DNA of 5,751 nucleotides from positions 1 to 5,751 of the forward strand of contig SYCH01000011.1 of NCBI GenBank assembly GCA_005787025.1, in the 5' to 3' direction. The notes beneath the pieces were generated by a model. It saw nothing but the letters and a program-made list of their open reading frames with translations, was not told the origin of the DNA and ran no database searches. Numbering within the stretch: the first letter of the stretch is position 1; every line of letters begins with the position of its first letter. The stretch comes from Actinomycetota bacterium (GTDB lineage: Bacteria > Actinomycetota > Acidimicrobiia > Acidimicrobiales > Ilumatobacteraceae). The position numbers and the translations under genes were made by a program. Of the stretch, positions 1 to 5,424 are shown one piece after another.

Positions 1-1
1 G

Positions 2-196
2 CATCAGATGATGATGCAGGCCATGCTCACGGCGTTGGACCCCCTCCAGCGTCAGATCTTCACGTTGGTGAACTTGGAGGGCTACAGCGTCACCGATGCC
101 GCCCAGAAGTTGGGGATCCGTCGTGAGCGAGCCTCCATCGCTCTCGGGCGGGCCCAGAAGATCGTGAACCAACTCCGTCACGAGTGGGACGTGTGA
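2..196 (+). CDS. RNA polymerase sigma factor, C-terminal part (sigma-70 region 4)
   Basis: The reading frame is already open at base 2 and ends at TGA 194-196, so this is very probably the 3' end of a gene that begins before the window. The visible 64 residues look like sigma-70 region 4, which contacts the -35 element. A segment LDPLQRQIFTLVNLEGYSV precedes DAAQKLGI, a turn, and a recognition helix around RERASIALGRAQ. This is the usual ECF-type layout (LPxxQRxxFxLxxxEGxSxxEIAxxLGI). The recognition helix is unlike the common VKSRLxRAR form. Met codons at 8, 11 and 14 are in frame, but a stand-alone region 4 protein starting there is less likely than truncation by the window edge. The family could also be a LuxR-like HTH regulator, though the spacing favours sigma. 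Which genes it controls cannot be told. Confidence 0.7.
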   Translation, partial: HQMMMQAMLTALDPLQRQIFTLVNLEGYSVTDAAQKLGIRRERASIALGRAQKIVNQLRHEWDV

Positions 197-202
197 CCAT
201 CG

Positions 203-240
203 GGAATGCGATCGTGGACGCTCGTCCACGATCGCATTCC
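203..240. repeat. Perfect 18-bp inverted repeat (hairpin)
   Basis: The arms at 203-220 and 223-240 are exact reverse complements, with only CT (221-222) between them. As RNA this folds to a long stem with an effective four-base loop. It begins 6 bases after the sigma-factor stop codon, so a transcription-end or mRNA-stabilising hairpin is the simplest reading. No T-run follows the right arm (the next bases are ATCTCGTGGG), so it is not a textbook intrinsic terminator. It also lies about 50 bp upstream of the helicase -10 candidate and could be an operator. Confidence 0.75.
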
Positions 241-288
241 ATCTCGTGGGTGTCCACATACATACGCCCGCTCCACGCGGCACTGCCG

Positions 289-294
289 TAGGAT
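289..294 (+). promoter_or_regulatory. Candidate -10 element for the DEAD-box helicase gene
   Basis: TAGGAT fits the actinobacterial TAnnnT -10 form. Transcription would start near 301, giving a leader of about 24 bases that contains the AGGAG at 312-316. No convincing -35 is seen at the right distance (around 266-271), so the call rests on the hexamer and its position only. Confidence 0.35.
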
Positions 295-311
295 TGAGTG
301 CCGCACAGAGC

Positions 312-316
312 AGGAG
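312..316 (+). promoter_or_regulatory. Shine-Dalgarno that fixes the helicase start
   Basis: AGGAG sits 8 bases before ATG 325. It supports that ATG over the in-frame GTG at 298, which would add nine unconserved residues and would place this site inside the coding region. Confidence 0.75.
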
Positions 317-324
317 AAACGCTC

Positions 325-2067
325 ATGGAAAACGAACGCAGCGTGGAATCCGGCTTTGCCGATCTGGGTCTGAGAACCGAACTGCTCAAGGCCCTGTCGG
401 GTCTGGGCTACGAAGAGCCGACACCCATCCAACGCGAGGCCATCCCGCACCTGGTCGCGGGCAAGGACCTGCTCGGGCAAGCGGCCACCGGCACCGGCAA
501 GACCGCGGCTTTCGCGTTGCCCATCCTGCAACTCCTCGACGCCGACGAGGATCGTCCGTCACCGGTGGCGTTGGTGTTGGTTCCCACCCGCGAACTGGCC
601 ATGCAAGTGTCCGAGGCGGTGTACAAATACGGACACGATCTGCGCGCGCGTTGCGTGCCCATCTACGGCGGACAGCCCATCGGACGCCAGATCGACGCGC
701 TTCGTCGCGGGTGCCACGTGGTCGTGGCCACCCCCGGCCGCGCCTTGGATCACATTCGCAAGAACACTCTCGAACTCGACGGAATCGCGATGGTCGTTCT
801 CGATGAAGCCGACGAAATGCTCGACATGGGTTTCGCCGAGGATCTCGAGGCCATCTTGGAAGCGACGCCGAAGGATCGGCAAACGGTCCTGTTCTCGGCC
901 ACCATGCCTCCGCGCATCGACGCCATCGCGCGACGTCATCAGCGCAATCCGGTGCGTGTCACCATCGAACGCTCCACCACCCAGGCGGGAACCTCGCCAC
1001 TCGTCAAGCAGACCGCGTACCTGATCCCCCGCCACCACAAAGCCGCGGCACTCGGACGCATTCTCGACATCGAGGCCCCCGAGGCCGCCATCGTTTTCTG
1101 CCGCACACGCGGAGAAGTCGACCAGCTCACCGAAACCTTGAACGGCCGTGGCTATCGCGCCGAAGCCCTTCACGGTGGCATGGACCAGGAGCAGCGCGAC
1201 CGGGTCATGGGCCGAGTCCGCGCCGGCACCGCCGACCTGTTGATCGCCACCGACGTGGCCGCGCGCGGTCTCGACATCGACCATCTCACCCACGTCGTGA
1301 ACTACGACGTGCCCTCGGCACCGGAGTCGTACGTGCACCGCATCGGTCGCGTTGGTCGCGCCGGTCGCGCCGGCGTGGCCATCACCTTGGCCGAACCGCG
1401 CGAGCAACGTCAGTTGCAGAACATCGAGCGCCTCACCAAGCAGAAGATCCCCTTCGAGAAGGTGCCCTCGGTCGATGCGTTGCGCGCCCGACAGATGGAA
1501 CTCACCACCGAGACCATGCGCGAGGCGTTGGCCACCGACGGTCTCGAGCACTTCGAATCGGTTCTGCACGAATTGTCCGGCGACTTCTCGGTCGAGCAGA
1601 TCGCCCTGGCCGCCATCAAGTTGGCGCACAACGCCGAGCAGTCCACCATGGACGAGGTCGAGATTCCCGATCTGTCGCAACCGCGCGAACAACGCGACCG
1701 CCGCGATCCCCGGGATCGGTTCGACCGCTCCGAGCGCAACGATCGCAGCAGTCGTTTCGGGCGCGATGAACGTCCCGATCGTGGTGGCCGTTTCGAGCGC
1801 GGTGGCCGTGGTCGCGGTGGTCCGGTCATGGCCAAGTTGTACGTGGGCCTCGGACGCAAGGCGGGCATCCGACCCCAGGACCTGGTGGGTGCGATCGCCA
1901 ACGAAAGTGGCATCTCCGGTCGCGACATCGGCGACATCAAGGTCAGCGACCAGTTCTCCATCGTGGAGGTGCCCGGCGACGACGTCGAGAACATCCTGCG
2001 ATCCATGAAGCACGCGTCCATTCGGGGCAAGAAGGCCAACATCCGTCGCTATCGCGACGAGCGTTGA
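325..2067 (+). CDS. deaD: DEAD-box ATP-dependent RNA helicase, DeaD/CsdA type
   Basis: This 580-residue protein should unwind structured RNA using ATP, in ribosome assembly, mRNA turnover or cold adaptation as known for DeaD/CsdA. All helicase motifs are present: Q motif with F11 and PTPIQ 32-36, motif I ATGTGKT 54-60, Ia PTREL 87-91, Ib TPGR 136-139, II DEAD 160-163, III SAT 191-193, IV IVFCRT 256-261, V ATDVAARGLD 308-317 and VI HRIGRVGRAG 338-347. Residues about 453-499 are a charged, disordered Arg/Asp then Arg/Gly-rich linker. Residues about 502-578 match a DbpA-like RNA-binding domain (AKLYVGLGRKAGIRPQDLVG and later IRGKKANIR). Length and domain order are normal for the DeaD group, and all catalytic residues are intact. 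ATG 325 is chosen for its Shine-Dalgarno. The PPOX gene starts 14 bases after the stop and may be cotranscribed. Confidence 0.95.
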   Translation: MENERSVESGFADLGLRTELLKALSGLGYEEPTPIQREAIPHLVAGKDLLGQAATGTGKTAAFALPILQLLDADEDRPSPVALVLVPTRELAMQVSEAVYKYGHDLRARCVPIYGGQPIGRQIDALRRGCHVVVATPGRALDHIRKNTLELDGIAMVVLDEADEMLDMGFAEDLEAILEATPKDRQTVLFSATMPPRIDAIARRHQRNPVRVTIERSTTQAGTSPLVKQTAYLIPRHHKAAALGRILDIEAPEAAIVFCRTRGEVDQLTETLNGRGYRAEALHGGMDQEQRDRVMGRVRAGTADLLIATDVAARGLDIDHLTHVVNYDVPSAPESYVHRIGRVGRAGRAGVAITLAEPREQRQLQNIERLTKQKIPFEKVPSVDALRARQMELTTETMREALATDGLEHFESVLHELSGDFSVEQIALAAIKLAHNAEQSTMDEVEIPDLSQPREQRDRRDPRDRFDRSERNDRSSRFGRDERPDRGGRFERGGRGRGGPVMAKLYVGLGRKAGIRPQDLVGAIANESGISGRDIGDIKVSDQFSIVEVPGDDVENILRSMKHASIRGKKANIRRYRDER

Positions 2068-2069
2068 CC

Positions 2070-2075
2070 TACATT
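2070..2075 (+). promoter_or_regulatory. Possible -10 for leaderless PPOX transcript
   Basis: TACATT fits TAnnnT and ends 6 bases before ATG 2082, the spacing expected if transcription begins at the start codon. No Shine-Dalgarno precedes that ATG. There is no clear -35 about 17 bases further upstream, so readthrough from the helicase is an equally good explanation of expression. Confidence 0.25.
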
Positions 2076-2081
2076 GCGCTC

Positions 2082-2477
2082 ATGTCGAATTCATCGATCG
2101 CCAACGAGCGTTACGTCCTGTTCACCACCTTCAAACGTGACGGGTCGGCCGTCGGTACCGCGGTGTGGATCGCTCCCTACGAGACCGGTCGTGCGTGTTT
2201 CACCACCGGTGGCGACTCGGCCAAAGTGAAGCGCCTGCGCAACGACGCGCGCGTCACCCTGCAGAAGTGCGATTACAAGGGTCGTGTCGCACCGGGTACA
2301 CCGGTCACCGAAGCGACGGCCCGAGTGGTCACTGGGGCCGACTGCGAGCCCGTGAACGTCGCCATGCGCAAGAAGTACGCCATTCAGTTCCGCATGCTCG
2401 AGTTGACCACGGCGATCACCTCGCGCATCAAACGTCAGTCGGTGGCCGATGCGGCCGTGATCGTCGACTTCTCCTGA
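2082..2477 (+). CDS. PPOX-class F420-dependent enzyme family protein (Rv2061-like)
   Basis: This is a small split-barrel flavin/deazaflavin-binding protein of 131 residues. The N-terminal half has the pattern of the actinobacterial Rv2061-type PPOX group: RYVLFTTFKRDGSAVGTAVWI at about 10-30, then a TGG(x)SAKVKRLRNDARVTL stretch at 42-60, where Lys and Arg residues typically contact the cofactor phosphate, then KCDYKGR and EATARVV at 77-83. Members of the family are F420H2- or flavin-dependent oxidoreductases or cofactor binders. The substrate cannot be predicted. The ATG at 2082 is preferred because homologous sequence begins just after it. A TTG at 2064, overlapping the helicase stop, is possible. 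No Shine-Dalgarno is seen before either start. The last 43 bases overlap the 3' end of the convergent deacetylase-like gene. Confidence 0.85.
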   Translation: MSNSSIANERYVLFTTFKRDGSAVGTAVWIAPYETGRACFTTGGDSAKVKRLRNDARVTLQKCDYKGRVAPGTPVTEATARVVTGADCEPVNVAMRKKYAIQFRMLELTTAITSRIKRQSVADAAVIVDFS

Positions 2478-3352
2478 CACCTCGCGGCCTGCTCGGCCGT
2501 GATGCGATGCAACCGAGCAACCTCATCCACCGGGAACCGGGCCGAGGAGTATCCGCCCGCCAATACCCATGCGACCGGGCATCCATGTCGCGACGCCCAT
2601 TCGAAGACCCGTGCCTCGCGTTGGCGAATCACGTCGGTGGTGACACCCGGTGCGCCACCGGCGCTCTCGTGGGCGTCCATGCCCGCGTTGTAGATGACGA
2701 GATCGATCGACTCCGGATCGATCACCGAAGCCAACACCTCCGCGACGGCCCCGAGGTAGTCGGTGCCGCCGACCACACGACACGTGACACCGGGACGTGA
2801 CGGATAGTTGTCGAACGACGACACCGACACGTCCACCTGCTCGATCCCCACGACACCCCGATCACTCAAACGTTCGATGAGGCTGGCCGTTCCCCCACCA
2901 CAGTGGGCGTCGAAGTCGACGATCAACACGCGCGTCGCGCCCAGATCGAGAGCGCGCACCGCACCGACGACGAGACCGTTGAAGGTGCAGTATCCGGAGT
3001 CATGGTCGTAGCGGGCATGATGCAGTCCGCTGGACAACGAACCCGCGAATCCGCCGTTGGCCAACGCAGACTCCACCGCGGCCACCGCTCCACCGGTGGA
3101 GGCCAGGACCGAGGCCACGAACCCGGGGCCGTGTTCGGTGAACTGGCCGCGCTCGCCCGCCAGAACCTGGTCGACGTACGACGGGTCGTGGACCGTACGG
3201 AGCAAATCGAGGTCGACCGGATGGGGCTCGACCAGTTCGACTCCGACGATGGGGTCGTCGACGAGGGATCGGGCCACCACGGTGGCCTTGCCCACGGTGT
3301 CGAAACCGCCCTCGACGGAGTATGCGGAGGAGAAATACACGGGAATCTTCAT
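2435..3352 (-). CDS. Histone deacetylase-like amidohydrolase (class II HDAC/acetylpolyamine amidohydrolase family)
   Basis: This 305-residue protein has the arginase/deacetylase fold and likely hydrolyses acetylated lysine, polyamines or small amides with zinc. Key parts are visible. GLHHA 109-113 carries the catalytic His pair H111/H112. SGYCTFNG 119-126 follows. The metal-binding motif VDFDAHCGGGT 145-155 gives D148 and H150 as ligands. NAGMDAH 222-228 gives the third ligand D226. AGGYS 265-269 provides the oxyanion Tyr Y268. The family norm in the metal motif is DxDxHHGNGT, so C151 and G153 are deviations, but no zinc ligand is lost. The protein is short, in line with single-domain bacterial members. 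ATG 3352 (MKIPVYFSS) is chosen because family homology starts there. ATG 3376 and GTG 3427 are in-frame alternatives, and none has a strong Shine-Dalgarno. It converges on, and overlaps, the PPOX gene by 43 bp. Confidence 0.85.
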   Translation of the reverse strand: MKIPVYFSSAYSVEGGFDTVGKATVVARSLVDDPIVGVELVEPHPVDLDLLRTVHDPSYVDQVLAGERGQFTEHGPGFVASVLASTGGAVAAVESALANGGFAGSLSSGLHHARYDHDSGYCTFNGLVVGAVRALDLGATRVLIVDFDAHCGGGTASLIERLSDRGVVGIEQVDVSVSSFDNYPSRPGVTCRVVGGTDYLGAVAEVLASVIDPESIDLVIYNAGMDAHESAGGAPGVTTDVIRQREARVFEWASRHGCPVAWVLAGGYSSARFPVDEVARLHRITAEQAARCQEKSTITAASATD

Positions 3353-3381
3353 GATCGTCGAAACGACGGAGACCATCGAAG

Positions 3382-3427
3382 GTGTGCGTTCGACCTGTTC
3401 AGGACCGATTTTTCCCCATCCGCACAC
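3382..3427. repeat. Short inverted repeat in the divergent intergenic region
   Basis: GTGTGCG at 3382-3388 and CGCACAC at 3421-3427 are exact reverse complements separated by 32 bases that include a T-rich stretch (GATTTTTCC). The pair sits between the divergent deacetylase-like and NYN genes. It could bind a dimeric regulator of both, but seven base pairs can occur by chance. Confidence 0.25.
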
Positions 3428-3456
3428 TTCGCCTCACTCACATCGTTTTCCTGAAC

Positions 3457-3921
3457 ATGGCCCTCCTGAAGCTTCCCCGTCCGTTGCACGTCATCGACAT
3501 CGACAACCTCATGGGTGACCCCCGGGTCATCGACCCGTGGGTGATCGGAAAGTGGCAATCCGCCTACATGCACACCACCGGTTTGCGGCCCGGTGACCAC
3601 GCCATCGTCGGGACGGGGTGCAACGGCAAGCACGCCTTCGCCGTGCAGAGCAAGTGGAACCCCTTCCGCGTGGTCCGTCGACCCGGCCCCGATGGAGCCG
3701 ACGAAGCCCTCATCGAGGCCGCTATCACGGAAGCCGAACGGGGCCGCTACACCCACTTCGTCATCGGCAGCGGCGACCACCGCTTCGCCGATCTGTACGA
3801 CGAACTGGTGGACAAGGGGTATCCCGTCACCGTGGTGTCGCGGTCCCGATCATTGTCACGGGCCCTGCGTTCCCGGGCCGGGGACCGGCTGCTGTACCTC
3901 CCCGACCTGAACCTCATCTGA
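3457..3921 (+). CDS. NYN domain (PIN-like nuclease fold) protein
   Basis: This 154-residue protein is a single NYN domain, a PIN-like fold found in LabA/DUF88 proteins and many RNA-processing nucleases. An opening strand gives HVIDIDNLMGDPR (11-23, with D14, D16 and N17). D82 lies in DGADEALIEAAI (79-90). The strand HFVIGSGDHRFADL (100-113) holds the S105-G106-D107 signature. The C-terminal GYPVTVVSRSRSLSRALRS fits the final strand and helix of the fold. Typical members have SGDxDF and a second Asp in the VDxxLxxD helix. Here those sites are Arg109 and Ala, so metal binding may be weakened. Catalysis is plausible but not assured. ATG 3457 is chosen because upstream in-frame sequence (from GTG 3382) does not look like the family. 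No Shine-Dalgarno is visible. Confidence 0.8.
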   Translation: MALLKLPRPLHVIDIDNLMGDPRVIDPWVIGKWQSAYMHTTGLRPGDHAIVGTGCNGKHAFAVQSKWNPFRVVRRPGPDGADEALIEAAITEAERGRYTHFVIGSGDHRFADLYDELVDKGYPVTVVSRSRSLSRALRSRAGDRLLYLPDLNLI

Positions 3922-3995
3922 GCCGACCATCGAGTTCCCGGTGAACGGCGTGTTTACATTCTGTTTGCGCTGTTCGGGTGGATAGTCGGCACGAA

Positions 3996-4014
3996 CTAAG
4001 GTCAACCCGTCGGT
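3996..4014 (+). promoter_or_regulatory. Candidate promoter/operator element of the BMP lipoprotein gene
   Basis: CTAAGGTCAACCCGTCGGT contains TAAGGT (3997-4002), which fits a TAnnnT -10. Start of transcription would be near 4009, leaving a leader of about 37 bases with a strong Shine-Dalgarno. The element matches 15 of 19 positions of a segment in front of the ATPase gene at 5379-5397. Further upstream in this gap (3922-3995) are TTTACA at 3953-3958 and TGTTCGGGT at 3971, neither at ideal -35 spacing. Confidence 0.45.
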
Positions 4015-4045
4015 CTACCCCGGGCCGATCCTGAGGGAGGAACAC

Positions 4046-5305
4046 ATGAAAAGGTCGAACAAGAAGTTCGCTCCGATGTTGATCACCGCGGCGTTCGCCA
4101 TCGGCCTCGTGGCCTGTGGTGGCGATGACGGTGAATCATCGAGCGGCGAAGCCCCGAGCACGGAGGCCCCCACGTCGGAGGCCCCGAGCACCGAAGCGCC
4201 GACCGGCGAGGCGCGCTCCAGCGCGTACGTGCCGACCGGTGATCCGATGGACAACTTCACGCCATGGGATGACAGCAACACCGTGATCGATTGCGCACCC
4301 GAGGAAGGCCCGCTCAAGGCCGCCTGGATCTACGTCGGTCCGATCAACGACGGTGGCTGGACGCAGGTCCATGACGAGGCTCGTATGGCCGTGCAAGAGC
4401 ACTTCGGTGACGCCGTCGAGACCACGTACAAGGAGTTGGTCCCTGAAGGTCCGCAGGCCCTGCAGACCATCGAAGATCTCATTGCTGACGGGAACACCGT
4501 CATCTACGGAACCTCGTTCGGTTTCCAGGACCAGTTCATCGAGGCGGCCGCCGCGCACCCCGAGGTGTGCTTCGAGTTCGCCACCGGATACAAGTCCGCT
4601 CCGAACGTGTCCCAGTTCTACGGTGCCGCTGAAGACACCGACTACCTGACCGGCATGGCCGCTGGTGCGGCGTCGGCGACCGGCAAGTTGGGAATGGTTT
4701 CGTCCTTCTCCTTCGCCGAAGTGGTGCGCGGCGTCAATGCGTTCGCTCTGGGCGCGCAGGCGATGAACCCCGATGCCACGCTCAAGGTGCTCTTCATCCA
4801 GTCCTGGTTCGACCCGGCCGAAGAGCGCAAGGCCGCCGAGGCACTGCTCGCTGAGGGTGTCGACGTGCTCGGCATGAAGGGCGTCGACTCGCCCAGCACC
4901 GGTGACGTCGCCAAGGAGAACGGAATCCCGTGGGCCGGCTACAACAAGGACCAAAGTGCCAACTACCCCGAGGTGTGGTTGACCGCGACGGCATACGACT
5001 GGTCCGTGTACCAGATCCCGCGTCTGCAGCAGGTTCTCGACGGCACCTGGGTGGCCGGCAATTACTACGGCACCTTGAAGGACGGCTTCGTGAAGCTCGG
5101 TAAGTACGGTTCGTTGGTCTCCGACGAGACCTACGCCGCGATCGAAGCTCGTCTGGCCGAGTTGGCCGAGGCGCCCGGAAGCGAGTTCACCGGACCGATC
5201 ATGGACAACCAAGGCAACGAAGTTCTCGCCGACGGTGTGAGCCACACCTACGGCGAACTCATGGAGATGGCCTACTTGGTGGCAGGAGTCGAAGGAGAAC
5301 TCTGA
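4046..5305 (+). CDS. BMP family (PnrA/Med-like) ABC transporter substrate-binding lipoprotein
   Basis: This 419-residue lipoprotein should be the extracytoplasmic binding component of a BMP-type importer. The family mostly binds purine or other nucleosides. A lipoprotein signal peptide (basic KRSNKK, hydrophobic segment about 8-23) ends in lipobox LVAC with Cys24 as the lipidated residue. An Ala/Pro/Ser/Thr/Glu linker spans about 27-56. The BMP domain runs from about 90 to 350: KAAWIYVGPINDGGWT (91-106), YGTSFGF (154-160), FYGAAEDTDYLTGMAAG (191-207), GKLGMVSSF (213-221) and RGVNAFALGAQAMNP (228-242). The C-terminal part (380-419) holds a short GPIMDNQG strand region. C83 and C175 are the only cysteines after Cys24. 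GGAGG at 4036-4040 lies 5 bases before the ATG. A strong terminator follows the stop, then the ATPase gene, which supports an importer role. The ligand cannot be assigned from sequence alone. Confidence 0.9.
   Translation: MKRSNKKFAPMLITAAFAIGLVACGGDDGESSSGEAPSTEAPTSEAPSTEAPTGEARSSAYVPTGDPMDNFTPWDDSNTVIDCAPEEGPLKAAWIYVGPINDGGWTQVHDEARMAVQEHFGDAVETTYKELVPEGPQALQTIEDLIADGNTVIYGTSFGFQDQFIEAAAAHPEVCFEFATGYKSAPNVSQFYGAAEDTDYLTGMAAGAASATGKLGMVSSFSFAEVVRGVNAFALGAQAMNPDATLKVLFIQSWFDPAEERKAAEALLAEGVDVLGMKGVDSPSTGDVAKENGIPWAGYNKDQSANYPEVWLTATAYDWSVYQIPRLQQVLDGTWVAGNYYGTLKDGFVKLGKYGSLVSDETYAAIEARLAELAEAPGSEFTGPIMDNQGNEVLADGVSHTYGELMEMAYLVAGVEGEL
4148..4213 (+). repeat. Degenerate 15-nt tandem repeat encoding the lipoprotein linker
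   Basis: Four 15-nt units start at 4148, 4163, 4178 and 4193, followed by a partial unit at 4208. They encode EAPST, EAPTS, EAPST, EAPTG and EA. Units 1 and 3 are the most alike, so a 30-nt duplication is likely. The product is a flexible, Pro/Ser/Thr/Glu-rich spacer between the lipidated Cys and the binding domain. Confidence 0.8.
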
Positions 5306-5324
5306 TCTCCCGAGCCAGATTGGC

Positions 5325-5364
5325 GAAAGAGGGCGGGCCGAAAGGCCCGCCCTCTTTCTTTGTT
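5325..5364 (+). terminator. Rho-independent terminator after the BMP lipoprotein gene
   Basis: Arms 5325-5339 and 5344-5358 form a perfect 15-bp stem closed by a GAAA tetraloop (5340-5343), with a T-rich tail to 5364. The stem core is almost all G-C. It begins 20 bases after the lipoprotein stop codon. The ATPase gene begins 60 bases further on, so this stands inside the transporter locus. Confidence 0.9.
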
Positions 5365-5378
5365 CGGATCACGTTCGT

Positions 5379-5397
5379 CTAGGGTCAGAAGGTCGGT
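5379..5397 (+). promoter_or_regulatory. Candidate promoter/operator element of the ABC ATPase gene
   Basis: CTAGGGTCAGAAGGTCGGT holds TAGGGT (5380-5385), which fits a TAnnnT -10, with a predicted start near 5392. It repeats the element at 3996-4014 in the form CTARGGTCA-N4-GTCGGT. It lies just after the terminator, where a new promoter would be needed. TGTTCGGAT at 5361 is also shared with the first copy (TGTTCGGGT at 3971), at a different spacing. Confidence 0.45.
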
Positions 5398-5410
5398 AGC
5401 ACACCGTCAG

Positions 5411-5415
5411 GGAGG
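5411..5415 (+). promoter_or_regulatory. Shine-Dalgarno that fixes the ATPase start
   Basis: GGAGG lies 9 bases before GTG 5425. It argues against the in-frame GTG at 5416, which overlaps it, and against ATG 5449, which is too far away and would remove residues of the first beta strand. Confidence 0.65.
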
Positions 5416-5424
5416 GTGGATTCG

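Noticed and set aside
298..324. GTG start for the helicase at 298
   Set aside because: It lies only 4 bases after the -10 candidate, and the AGGAG at 312-316 clearly serves ATG 325. The extra nine residues resemble no family sequence.
559..2013. 484-residue open frame on the minus strand opposite the helicase
   Set aside because: It is a shadow of GC-rich coding sequence. The translation has no recognisable domain, while the + strand carries every DEAD-box motif.
2165..2800. 211-residue + frame running from PPOX into the deacetylase-like gene
   Set aside because: It is out of frame with PPOX and antisense to the deacetylase-like gene. It is Arg/His-rich with no domain, a shadow frame.
3353..3427. 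N-terminal extension of the deacetylase-like protein to GTG 3427
   Set aside because: The added 25 residues do not resemble the family and would leave only about 29 bp between divergent genes. A weak GAGG upstream keeps this as a possible but less likely start.
2435..3921. Deacetylase-like plus NYN pair as a new defence or toxin-antitoxin system
   Set aside because: The genes are divergent rather than in an operon. There are no mobile-element signs, no composition shift and no second defence gene, and both families are common as single genes.
4136..5245. 369-residue open frame on the minus strand opposite the BMP lipoprotein
   Set aside because: It is a shadow frame with low-complexity, family-less sequence. 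The + frame has a signal peptide, lipobox and BMP motifs.
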